From: Arabidopsis thaliana
Taxonomy: Eukaryota; Streptophyta; Magnoliopsida; Brassicales; Brassicaceae
DNA: 64,000 nucleotides
Assembly: GCF_000001735.4 (NCBI RefSeq)
Contig: NC_003075.7
Coordinates: forward strand, 16,245,001-16,309,000
Direction of reading: 5' to 3'
The notes under the pieces were generated by a model. That model ran no database searches, was not told the DNA's origin, and saw only the letters and a program-made list of their open reading frames with translations. Numbering within the stretch: the stretch's first letter is position 1; every line of letters begins with the position of its first letter. Positions 34,795 through 45,140 of this stretch are shown here, piece by piece. Position numbers and translations under genes: made by a program.

Positions 34795-36894
34795 TTAGTA
34801 GCCTGCGAACATTGGCGGTGGTGGTGATGCGTATTGGTGGCCGATGAACGGTGGTATGATGAATTCATCGTCACTTGGAGCTGGTGCATGAGCCGGAGGG
34901 GTCTCTTTCTTTTCCACCGGTGCTGGCGGTGGTGATTGGACTGGTGGGGAGTTGATCTTGGGCGGTCTTGGCGGAGGAGAGTAGACTACTGGTGGAGATT
35001 GCGACGGCGGTGGAGAAAAGACCGGTGGTGGCGGTGAATAAACAGGTGGTGGTGGCGGGGGGGAATGAACCGGTGGAGGCGGTGAGTGAACAGGTGCTGG
35101 CGGCGGCGGCGAATGGACTGGGGGAGGCGGTGAGTGGACTGGGGGAGGCGGGGAATAGACTGGAGGTGGTGGTGAAAAGACAGGCGGTGGAGGAGAGTGG
35201 ACAGGTGGGGGTGGGGGCGGAGGCGAATACACCGGTGGTGGTGGAGGAGAGTGGACTGGCGGCGGGGGAGAGTGAACGGGTGGAGGAGGAGGTGGTGGGG
35301 AGTAAACTGGTGGTGGTGGAGAGTTGACCGGAGCCGGAGGAGGGCTGCGCCTTTTCGTCACTGGAGATTGATCGTAAGGATCATCTGGTTGAGGTGACTC
35401 TTTTGGTGGTTGTGGTTTTTGAACCGGCCGAGATGGAACTGGCGATGGTTTGTCAACCGGCGTAGCTAAAACTGGCGATGGTTCGTGAACAGGGGTTGTT
35501 GGAACTGGCGATGGTTTTTGAACCGGTGTAGTTGGAACTGGCGATGGTTTTTGAACCGGCGTAGTTGGAACTGGTGTTGGTTTGTGAACCGGCGTAGTTG
35601 GAACTGGCGTTGGTTTGTGAACCGGTGATGGTTTCGATGGAGTAGAAGAGCCACCAGCGCACTTGTCCTTGCTACAATCAACCGGGCGGTTGATCACAAC
35701 CGCACATTCTTGGGCGGATCGTTGCTCAGGTCGAGAAGCCAAGCAATTGCGTGTGTCATCCAACGCAATCTCCTTGCGACTACCACCTGGAACACAAGAA
35801 CCTCCTTGTCCACTGAAGTAATTGTAAGAATAAGTCAAGTTCACCAAATTAGGCAACTGGCAAATGTTATGCGGTACAAGTCCGGTGAGTTTGTTCCCGG
35901 AGATATCAATTTCCTCCACGCTCGTTAACCCGACAAAGCTAGTCGGGAGACGACCTATGAACGAGTTCTTGCTTGCATCGAAAACCGTTACATTCGATAA
36001 CTTTCCGATTTCAGATGGGAAACAACCTCCTAAATCATTGTCCATAAAGACAATCTCGTTGAGATTCTTCATGTTTCCGATACTCTTAGGGATACATCCG
36101 GTGAATTTATTGTTAGCAAAAGTCACAACCGAGGCCGGAGATTCCCCTAGAGATTCAGGAATCACCGAGGTGAATCTATTGTCGTTCAAGAAAATGGCGT
36201 CAAGTTCTTTCTTGAAAAGCTCAGGAGGGACTTGACCTTCGAAATCGTTGAACCTAAGGTCGAAGTATTTGACATCAGGCCAAGAGAGAACGACGTTAGG
36301 GAAAGGTCCAACGAAACGGTTGTTACTAACATCGAATTCGTGCATTAGCTTTAGCTTCTCAAAGCTTTTAGGTATGATCCCACAAAACCGGTTTGAATTC
36401 AAATGGAACATTGCAACATCTGTCATCAAACCAAGCTCAGCAGGCAAATGCCCTGCGATATCCGCACCGTTGAGGTCAACACCAGCTACAACCGTGACAT
36501 CGGAATCATCAAGAGCTGGCGCACAAACCACACCGGTGTAGCCGCACACGTGTGGGCCATGCCAGTTCCCCGTGGTGTTAAATGGGTCTGAAAATATGGC
36601 CTTTTTCCAAGCCTGAAGAGCTATATAAGCTCTCTTAAGCCTGGTGTTGGCAAAGGTAGCCTTGAGATCAACCTCGTATTCGATATCATCAGGAAGTTCG
36701 CCGTTGTCTGGTAACGTTAAAAGTTGTCGCTGCACAATGAAGGCAGCTTCTGTATCGGTTAGGGCAAATGAGACAAAGGAAGAAGATAAGAAGGAGAAGA
36801 ATAAGAGGAAGAAGCAGCAGCCAAAGGACGGAGGTTTAGCCATGGCTAAAACAAAAACCTTGGAAAAGACCCAAGGCTGCTTATAGAAGGGCAT
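34795..36894 (-). CDS. LRX11: Pollen-type leucine-rich repeat extensin
   Basis: Intronless frame. The ATG at 36894 gives 699 residues, the length I recall for PEX4/LRX11. An ATG at 36912 adds six residues. The third ATG, at 36843 (MAKPPSFGCCFFLLFFSFLS), starts directly at a strong signal peptide and gives 682. After the signal peptide come the conserved LRX N-domain (LKRAYIALQAWKKAIFSDPF), about ten LRRs (for example LDAIFLNDNRFTSVIPESLG) and a Cys-rich hinge. Then come HKPTPVPTTPV repeats, YSPPPP/HSPPPP extensin repeats and a tail ending in FAGY. LRX proteins are cell-wall proteins that bind RALF peptides and guide pollen tube or root hair wall growth. The pollen subgroup is inferred from remembered identity. 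Confidence 0.93.
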   Translation of the reverse strand: MPFYKQPWVFSKVFVLAMAKPPSFGCCFFLLFFSFLSSSFVSFALTDTEAAFIVQRQLLTLPDNGELPDDIEYEVDLKATFANTRLKRAYIALQAWKKAIFSDPFNTTGNWHGPHVCGYTGVVCAPALDDSDVTVVAGVDLNGADIAGHLPAELGLMTDVAMFHLNSNRFCGIIPKSFEKLKLMHEFDVSNNRFVGPFPNVVLSWPDVKYFDLRFNDFEGQVPPELFKKELDAIFLNDNRFTSVIPESLGESPASVVTFANNKFTGCIPKSIGNMKNLNEIVFMDNDLGGCFPSEIGKLSNVTVFDASKNSFIGRLPTSFVGLTSVEEIDISGNKLTGLVPHNICQLPNLVNLTYSYNYFSGQGGSCVPGGSRKEIALDDTRNCLASRPEQRSAQECAVVINRPVDCSKDKCAGGSSTPSKPSPVHKPTPVPTTPVHKPTPVPTTPVQKPSPVPTTPVQKPSPVPTTPVHEPSPVLATPVDKPSPVPSRPVQKPQPPKESPQPDDPYDQSPVTKRRSPPPAPVNSPPPPVYSPPPPPPPVHSPPPPVHSPPPPPVYSPPPPPPPVHSPPPPVFSPPPPVYSPPPPVHSPPPPVHSPPPPAPVHSPPPPVHSPPPPPPVYSPPPPVFSPPPSQSPPVVYSPPPRPPKINSPPVQSPPPAPVEKKETPPAHAPAPSDDEFIIPPFIGHQYASPPPPMFAGY
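34960..35640 (-). repeat. Extensin-type coding repeats
   Basis: The minus-strand reading is Ser-Pro3-5 modules (YSPPPP, HSPPPP, FSPPPP). Upstream of them are about seven 10-residue KPxPVPTTPV units (about 35,410-35,640). Proline in these motifs is a known target of prolyl 4-hydroxylases and O-glycosylation. Confidence 0.9.
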
Positions 36895-38046
36895 GAGAGG
36901 GTTCAAGGACACAAAGGTGTATTATTAATAAGCCAACGGTTTTCATTTTGCAATCACCAACGGTTTCCCTTAACATACTTTGTCTATAATTAGGGACAAC
37001 TCTTGTTTTTAAGGATTTTGCTTCAGATCCAGAGGATATATTATCAAGAATAGAAATTGTGGTTAAAGAAAACAAGAGAGCTAAAGCAGAATCTCTAAAA
37101 TCAAAACCGGTCACTATTATAGGACACAGCCTTGAAAACGAGTGGTTGTTGATTCATTACCGAACATCACGCAATGACAGAAACCCTATTTGTCTCACTA
37201 TTTCACGTGTGCTGCAAGATACCTCCCTAAGGTATTAGATTACAATGTTTGTATGCAAATTCAAAGGAGTCAAGAAACAAACGATGGTAAATCCATTGTT
37301 TCTTCACATGATCCTCAAAAGATGATCTACCTAGCTTTCTGATATACAATCTCTTCTCTGCTTCAATTCCCTTAAACAATTGACTATTTCTTATTTCCTT
37401 TACTTACAAGCTCATTGATCAGTCACATCAACCTAATCGAGTTCCAAGATCCTTATGATCCTCTTAAATATATGTATGGATGCTCATAGACTATGAAACC
37501 TCGCAAAACAGTTAAAAATAGGTCCGCTAATACAGATCCTCAGGCACATCCTACATGTCAATAAGTTTCACTCTCTTGCATAAAACGTGAATCAGATTGA
37601 TAATCGAACTCACCATTGGTAAAAACGTTATATTTTACTACAAGACAACAATTGTGTACCATGTTTCTAAATTGAATTTCTCTTAAAAGTCGCATGAAAA
37701 CAAAAATTATTTACTAATAAAAGAAATTCTAAAATTCATAAAAAAAAACATTGTTCAAAAAATAAAGACATAAGTATAGTAGATAGATGTTATATGAATT
37801 CAAAAGAATAAAATTGCCATAAGATGCTAATACTATCAGATAACTTTTCCCCTAGTTAACATTAGACAAAATTTAACGAAAACAAACACCAATCCTATTT
37901 CCATATCCCATTGGATCCCTTTATAAGGAAGGCTCTCTTTAGCCTCACGCTATACAACAAACAAAACCCTCTCCACATTCGTAACCACACCTTCTTCTAT
38001 TTCTTTATCTCTATTCATAGTATTTCATCTACACTTCCTAATGCTT
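36895..38046. other. LRX11 promoter and COR28 3' flank
   Basis: The promoter of the minus-strand LRX11 gene lies on the left and AT-rich sequence in the middle. The COR28 3' UTR is on the right. No further gene is supported. Confidence 0.5.
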
Positions 38047-39946
38047 TCACGTTCTGGGCTTCACCATCCTTACCGGCACAACCTGAGAATATGTAGCAGC
38101 CTCTTTAGCAAAACTTCACCAGTAGAAGTGAAATTGTTTCGTATTTGTTCTTTATCTATATTTACCTGATCCTCCTTCAATGAACTATCATCGTTATTTG
38201 CTTCTCTTTCTCGTTTTTTGCTCACCTCTCCCTTCTCTTCTTCTTCTTCTTCTTCTCTGAAATTCTGCCCTGACGCCTCTGTAGATATACAAGAAAAACC
38301 AATGGACGTCAGAGTTTAGACTTTAGACTTAACATAATTTACTACGATCCATCAGGCAGACGATCACACAAGTTCTAACAAAAGATATTCATGTGTGGTC
38401 GGGTGATCAATAGACAGCAGACCAGATCTCATACATGTCCTTCATTTCTCTGAATCTCCTCAAGTCATATCAACTCTATGTTTATGCAGCAAAGACTTAT
38501 AAATCCAGTGCAGTGTTGACTCAAGGACATATTTAATCAAAAATTTCAGTCTAGTATAGTCTAATTGGGTACCAAAAACCAGAAGAAGAAAAAAGACAAA
38601 AAAAGGGAAGATGCCAAGAGGATTTAGATTAAACTAGGCTAAGCAAATGTTACCTGAGTGTTTGGTTTCGTCATGACATAACACATCTCCTTGGACAGTA
38701 GTTCCCATGGTGTAATTTCCGTTGGAATTTTCAGGCTTATTTCTCAATGAATTTCTGTGAAAACGAAACTCAGATGAAGTCTCCAAACAAGATTGTTTCT
38801 TTCCAAAGTTAACCTTCTGCCAGCAACCATTTTGTAGGACGGTAAACTGCAAACAAGGATGTTGTAAGTTCCACTAAAAGATTAACAAACTAAATGAGTT
38901 CACAGAAGAAACAGTAAGTAACCCCGAACCTGATCAGCTGATTTATGAGAGTTAGACTGCACATCACGAGTTCTAGAAAGTCTCTGAGTCCCACCTCCAA
39001 GCAAGGAGTATAATTGCCTAACAAACGAGCTCTCTAAATAATCAAGATATGAGTTGTGTTTCTCATTCGTCCAAGCAGTACATTCATCCTGCAGAAACAA
39101 ACAATAAACTTTAGGCAGGAAGAATTCAATAAGACTATAAAGAGTGGGACTTTTGTCAAGAAAATAAACCATCACAACACGATCACGAACTCTAATCACT
39201 CGAAAACTAGTGTAAAGCTAGGATTTTTCGATTTTGACCATTGGAATGGTTTTGATTGATACAGGTCAAGGATTGTTAGTTAATAGATCTCAAGATCATC
39301 AGGCATCAAATTGCCTCGGCGTCCAAGACTTGTTGAACAATCGAAATCTTCTGCTAATAAGGGCAAGGAAAAAGAAACCCAAACAATCTCATTTAGTTGG
39401 ACGGTCAGATTTGCTTGAAGAAGACAATTTTTCGACATTTGGTAGAATCAGAGATGATTAAAATTACCAAATCAAAACAAAATTAATGAGTATGCTCCTA
39501 TACTCATATAGAAACAGATCTAAAGCTAACATAAATTAGTTTCCAAATCGATAAGAACAAACAAAGTAAACCAGAAGATATTTTTTCCCTCTTTAACTTT
39601 GCCTTTGGATTACGAAAATATCTAAAATCACGATTCGACAAGGAACCAAAAAAAAAAAAAAGAGATTTTTATTCTCTCATACACGAATCAAGTTCATATT
39701 CGACGAATCTCCTACATATCGAACCAAAAAAAACTATCAAACGAGACATGGTAAATAAACAAATTGCGAGAGGAAGATTTGATATGATACCAGTTTGGAA
39801 TCAGCATCAGAACGAGAGGTCTCAGCCGTAACACCGGAATCGAGCGAGTTCGAAAGAGTCGACTCGCTCTGAGATTCAGCCGACGCCTCCGAAACATCGC
39901 GATCCTTCTCCAGAGAGACAATATTCACCGTGCAATCATTCTCCAT
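38047..39946 (-). CDS. COR28: Cold- and clock-regulated protein COR28
   Basis: Five exons (39946-39791, 39088-38930, 38846-38654, 38278-38166, 38082-38047) join in frame to 218 residues. Conserved blocks of the COR27/COR28 pair are visible: ECTAWTNEKHNSYLDYLESS, FVRQLYSLLGGG, FTVLQNGCWQKVNFG and a basic tail ending VVPVRMVKPRT. Six Glu in a row (FREEEEEEKGE) come from a GAA repeat. COR28 is a small nuclear protein without a classic DNA-binding domain. In Arabidopsis it represses clock genes, interacts with the COP1/HY5 light pathway and limits freezing tolerance (family knowledge). The last exon has only 12 codons. The upstream region holds evening elements and a G-box, fitting cold and evening induction. 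The 5' start is clear (MENDCTVNIVSLEKDRDV). Confidence 0.9.
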
Positions 39947-41208
39947 CGTTGCTTCTCCTCCTCTCCGGTGCTTTAGAAAAGAACTGCGTCGTCTCTCTTA
40001 GGAAATAAAAATGGTTCTTCTTCGAAAGAGCCAAAGAAGAGAGCTTTAAGAGAGAGAGGAATGAGAGAAGAAGGAGATGAAAAGGAAAAAAAGAGAGAGA
40101 CAAAAGGTCCACATGGCGTCGCTTTTACACGTGTCATAGTATTGCCACGTCATCTGGGTCGCTAATAATATCTCCGACAAATATCAGCCAGATATTTTTT
40201 TTTGGAGCTCAAGGAGAAGGGAGGTTGTGTTAAATAAAAATAAAAATGATCTTTTCTTTTGTCAACTTCTGATGATATATAGATAATGGATGCTCTTTTT
40301 TATTTTGGTAGTTTTGGTTTCTTGTCTTTTATGTCATTATTTCGTTGTTTTTTTTTTGACTTGTAGATTTTTTATAAGTTAAATTAAGATCAGATTTACA
40401 CGAGGCCTCTTTAGCAAGTGGTATGATCACATGAATATTTTTTTGTTTTTTTTTTTTGTAAAGAAAGACCAGAATTCGTGTGAGCCTCTCTAGGGTTTGG
40501 TCTTACATTTTCTAGAATATACATATATATGGATGATGGATCAAATTGGCTTCATACGGATTTTGTAACAAATTTTATTAAAGAATGATGGATGCTTACA
40601 AATTTCAGAGTTTTAAGGTTAAGTACATCCTTCCTTATCAGTGAATTATTGGAGATGAGACAACTTCGTCAGCTCAAACATAAGAGATTCTCGAGAAAAT
40701 GTATTTAACATTAGTTGGTCAAGCACGCAATATACTCGTCACAAATTATGTAGGTTAAGTTATAAAATGGATAGAATGAAGAAGAGTCTGAAGATGCGGT
40801 CTCAACATGATATAGTTTACTTCACGTGTCATTTTTGTCACAATTGCCACTATTTAACTAAAAAGTACAAGTAATATGAAAAATGAAAATGAAATGCAAA
40901 CATGTTAAGCTAATTTTTATGGTCAAATTATGAGTTTTTTTCCTCATTTTCTTCCAATGCAGATGGTACAAACCATGGTATCTGGATAATTTTGTAACAT
41001 CTCTAATATTATTTTTGTCAACTCGAATTAAAGAGAAAAAAACAACAAAAAAATATTAATAAAACAGTTACTTAACTTTCATTAAATATCATTTGAATTT
41101 GGATAATGAGATTAGTCCAAGAGAAATTAAGTATCATTATCTAAAATATAAAATGTTGATAGGATAAATTCGAATAAACAACTAATTAAAAAATTAGCCA
41201 TTGGTTTC
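39947..41208. other. COR28 upstream region
   Basis: A GA-rich 5' leader (39,950-40,100) and the motif block listed separately, then about 1 kb of AT-rich DNA. No gene is supported. Confidence 0.5.
40127..40198 (-). promoter_or_regulatory. COR28 proximal promoter: G-box and evening element
   Basis: About 180-250 bases upstream of the COR28 ATG lie ACACGTGT (40127-40134, perfect palindrome), CCACGTCA (40145-40152), AATATCT (40167-40173) and AGATATTTT (40190-40198). The last is the reverse complement of the canonical evening element AAAATATCT. The combination of ABRE/G-box and evening element is the known code for cold and circadian expression. Confidence 0.8.
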
Positions 41209-41339
41209 GCAAATATCCATTTGCGCTAAGAGACATTTTGCTGACGTGGGACAGTGGTTGCTTCAAAATATCTGCCGCTTCGTTCGTTACAAACGAAAAT
41301 ATCTGCCCTTTTCTTTTTACAACCTAAAACAAAATATCT
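41209..41339 (+). promoter_or_regulatory. Cluster of three evening elements with a near-palindrome
   Basis: AAAATATCT occurs perfectly three times on the plus strand, at 41265-41273, 41296-41304 and 41331-41339 (spacing 31 and 35 bases). Just upstream are GACGTGG (ACGT core) at about 41243 and the imperfect palindrome GCAAATATCCATTTGC (41209-41224). The block lies 1.3 kb upstream of the COR28 start and 2 kb beyond the 3' end of the DUF1685 gene. It is therefore most likely a distal COR28 element. The motif density is well above chance for a 9-mer. Confidence 0.7.
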
Positions 41340-41358
41340 CGCGGATAATAATAGTTTT

Positions 41359-41893
41359 CTAATGTAGACCACTTCTTCATATCCTAATGTAGACCACTTT
41401 GCTAATGGTTGGATGAAATGTATTATCTTTTTATAATCATATAGACTCCATCTTTAGAGATATGTACAAATCCATCGAGATTTTCTTTTTGAGATCCTCC
41501 TTTCTTGAACTCTATATAAATTTTGTACATTCTTATGAATGATAATCATAATATAAAAATTTACAAGTTCTGTAGTAGAATCAGAGTCTATATGAAAAAG
41601 AAAAGAAAAAAAACTAAAGATAGATCGATTTTCCAAAGTTTGGAAATAATTATATTGCCTCCACCGTCACCAACCGCGGATTCTCTCATTTCGGTGAACA
41701 TGTCAAACATCAACCAATTAGCAATAATTAATCATCTCATGTGGAGCCAATTAATAAATATCAATAATCTCATGTGGAGCCAATTATGTTTTTCTAGATT
41801 CTCTATTTTAGTCTTTAGGTATAACATATATGTGTACATGTCCATCGAGATCATTCTCCTTAAAGTCTTCCTATCTCCTTAAAGTCTTCCTAT
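41359..41893. repeat. Nest of short tandem duplications
   Basis: Three independent perfect duplications lie within about 530 bases. CTAATGTAGACCACTT is at 41359 and 41384 (period 25). ATCTCATGTGGAGCCAATTA is at 41734 and 41767 (period 33). CTCCTTAAAGTCTTCCTAT is at 41856 and 41875 (period 19, directly abutting). Text around 41460-41570 and 41830-41930 is also alike (TCCATCGAGAT, TGTACATT..TACGAAT), suggesting an older duplication of about 370 bases. Confidence 0.75.
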
Positions 41894-43300
41894 GTACATT
41901 GTTACGAATAATATACAACTCTATAAGCTCTTGATAGCTATTACAACATACGACATTATTGTTATAATACAGCCATATTGATATAAATTTTTTTATTTTT
42001 TTTGTAATCCTATGGGGCTATGTGCCTATGCCTAAATCCTAATGCATATATCTAGTTGGGGTAGAGTAAATGATGTATATGTATATAAGTAGATTACTGG
42101 TTTTTTCTTCTCTGCAGTCTAACACTAACAATGTTCTGGTGGGTTTGAATCTCTTAACAAAGATGTTTTTCTTAAAATCCTATGTTCTGGAATGTTGTTA
42201 AACCTAGCTAACATTATCTAATTCCTTTAAAAATGTGATATCTACTCACTCGTACGTATACATGCATGACCAAATTTCACGTAATCTTGTTTGTGGATAT
42301 TGATTTTTTTTTTTTTTTTTTTGTGTGTGTGTACCCCCTGTTTTTTTCTTTCTTAAATCTGTTCAATATAAAATTGCAAGACATGTCAATTGACTTGAAA
42401 ACGGTTAACCATGATATTTGTACGTCATTGTTCTAGAAAGGATCATTTGAACTTTTTTTATACCATGTTTTGGGAATATTACTAGTAAATAAATTAAGCA
42501 TGACATCCTCATCGTATAATCCTTGTAGTTGTAAGTTTTTGCACTGTGTACACACACAGGTTCCATTTTTCTCGTTTTGCTTAATCTCCAGTTAATAATT
42601 TGAGACATATTTGTCATGTCTTCTATCTGCGACTATTTTTGGTTTGTTACGTCTCGACTTTTCGTCTTTAGTCATAGTAATGCTACCATTTTGTGAACTT
42701 CATGAAAGAGCAAACCAACCGCCCACATATACAACTGGTCACCGCAATACATAATGACATCATAACTGAAACACTTAGCAACATAATTGTAATACTTGCT
42801 TGATAGCTTGACATAACAAAAAGAACTAAGAAGTGCTCATACTTGTACTTTTGGAACATCATTGTAATACTTGAATATACACATCCTAAACCTCTCACGA
42901 TGGTTACATAAATTTGACGCGTACACTCTAGTGATATGATTCATATCATCATATCCTTAGTTAAGAGTACAATTCTTTCGACCAATTCCCAAAGAAGCCA
43001 TAGAACTAACTTAATCGGTTCTCGCCATATAAACAAATAAACACTACGAAGTTACAAACACACACACACTAAATAAAAGAAAGCAAAGAACAATGACTGA
43101 AAATCACATTAAGAAGAATGAAATTATAATATTTTTGTTTGGTTAACCATTAGATTCAAAATTTGAATATTCTAAATTCGCATCTATTTTACAAAACTGT
43201 CATTCCTCTGTACATCACATCAGAACAAACAATAATTTCTCAAGAGGTAATTATAAAAAAATTAAAGGGATTATTATCCTTAATCATCATGATTCAAACA
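41894..43300. other. Intergenic, AT-rich
   Basis: It holds a poly-T/GT tract near 42306-42333 and no supported gene. The frames at 42405-42617 and 42683-42898 lack motifs. Confidence 0.5.
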
Positions 43301-43857
43301 TCAATTCGGTTCGCCGGAGAATTGCTTCACCGAACAAGCAACCACCTGAGCCCATTGCTTCAACCTCAGCTTCATCGTCTCCGGATCATCACCTTTTCAA
43401 TTTCAATTCTCCACCGTCAGATTTTTTAAAAAACACAAATACTAAGAAAATAAAGAGGAATCAGAAAATTCAAAATTCACATACCTTGATCAACGATCGT
43501 CGTGCTGGAATTGCTGTTTTCACCTTCCGATGCGATCGACGAAAGAGACGAAGTCCGTGACAATCTGCTACTATACTGTTTATTGACGGCGCAGTATAAA
43601 CCAAGAGCTGGAAGAGTTTCCGAGAGCCTCGGATCTAAATCAGGCGAATCCGGCTCGAATCCAAATCCAAGCTCGATGCATCCCTTGAGCTCTTCTAGAT
43701 CTTCGTCCGTCACGCTCTTACTCCGACCGAGTCGGCCCAATGATTGCTTCCCCTTCTTTCGAAGCCAAGCTTCTTCTCGATCCGCGTCCGGTGACCATGA
43801 ATGTTGTTTTACTAGCGGTCTAGGCGGTGCTTGAAACGGCGCGTTGCGTTTTGACAT
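43301..43857 (-). CDS. DUF1685 family protein
   Basis: Two exons (43857-43485 and 43392-43301) join to 154 residues. The conserved DUF1685 block is SKSVTDEDLEELKGCIELGF, then GFEPDSPDLDPRLSETLPAL, GLYCAVNKQY, and a C-terminal helix MKLRLKQWAQVVACSVKQFS. An N-terminal VKQHSWSPDADREEAWLRKK segment is also typical. The function of this plant-specific family is unknown. The protein is soluble, small and Ser-rich between the blocks, with SRTSSLSS-type possible phosphorylation sites. The splice junction restores the frame (VDQ|GDDPETM). Confidence 0.85.
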
Positions 43858-45140
43858 TATGGTTTGTGTTTGTGGAGTTAATCGCTCTTCCTTCGTTTGT
43901 GTTTTAATTTCATACTAAAAAAACGCGTGAAGAGCACTTCGAATCTTTATATACACGTATTTAATTTACTCAATCACCAAAAATGTTAAAATTCTAAAAG
44001 TGCCCTAAACTTTATACCATATTTTCAGATTTCTTTTAACTTTTAGTTTGACTAAAATTGTTAGCATGTGTTTGAGATATATAACTATTTTTTAATCATA
44101 AATGGGAATATTTCCCTGATATTTGAATTTGAATTATTATTTACCTTTTTACCAGCAACGAAGCAATACATTTTACTTAGTTAGATGTCATCATGATGTC
44201 TAGGTAAATAAAATTGTTACATTTATATTCACTAACTTCTGCAAATATATATTTATGCTAAAACAGAAGAAATAAAAAGATGAGGACCAAATCAGAAACA
44301 TTCACAGATTCTGTGTATCAATTTATAAAAATAAAATACTTACATAGTAGAATCAAATAGTGACATCGTTGACCGCGGCAGAAGAAGTAAAAATGGAAGT
44401 TACCAGAGAAAGAAAGAGACTCTGACAAAAATAACCAATTTGGGTCAACTGGTTCCGGTCCACAGCTGGTAACATTTTTTAACAAACGTGGCCATTAAAC
44501 TAACATAATACTAATGTTTTCTCATACTCTTCTCTATCAATAATTATAATTATTGGGGTTGGTGTAGTTGAAATTATACAAATTCAATAAAAACGATTGG
44601 AGTTGTCATGTTCATTTCTACTAAAATAATAAAGTCGTGTTATTATTTCAAGAAGAAAATCGATTACATTCGAATATAAATCATTGGATGTTTCATTAAA
44701 CGATTACCACCAGCTTCGATGTGTGTTTATGTAATTATTACCTCCGACAAACTAATTAAAAAAAGACTGATTACATTGTTTCAACTAAATTGTTTACTCT
44801 CAAAAAGATATTTTCTTTTAAAGAGGAAAAACAAAGTTCCTTCTTTTAGGTAACTTAATAAACTATTATAACCAAACGTTGAGGATTCAACGATTGAAAC
44901 CGTTCACACGTCTCGTCCTTTGCGAGTGACTTTCTGCTAAAGTAAACCACAAGCTGTCCACATGACTACGACAGGCTGTGTCCATGGCGGAAATAAAGAA
45001 GCTTTCTTTGTTGCGACTTAACCTTCGTAAGCAAAGTTGGAATCTTTTTCCCACCCAAAGTCTTCCTAGACCATGATTAACCGGTTCACAATTGAATTGG
45101 AACCGGTTTTTGGATATTGACTAATCGGTTTTCTATGCCG
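43858..45140. other. Intergenic (DUF1685 promoter, PPR 3' flank)
   Basis: AT-rich DNA with the promoter of the minus-strand DUF1685 gene at the left and the PPR 3' flank at the right. No gene is supported. Confidence 0.5.

Noticed and set aside
34968-35397. Plus-strand frames opposite the LRX11 extensin repeats
   Set aside because: Antisense of Pro-rich repeats gives Gly/Val/Trp-rich frames without stops. There is no domain and no promoter.
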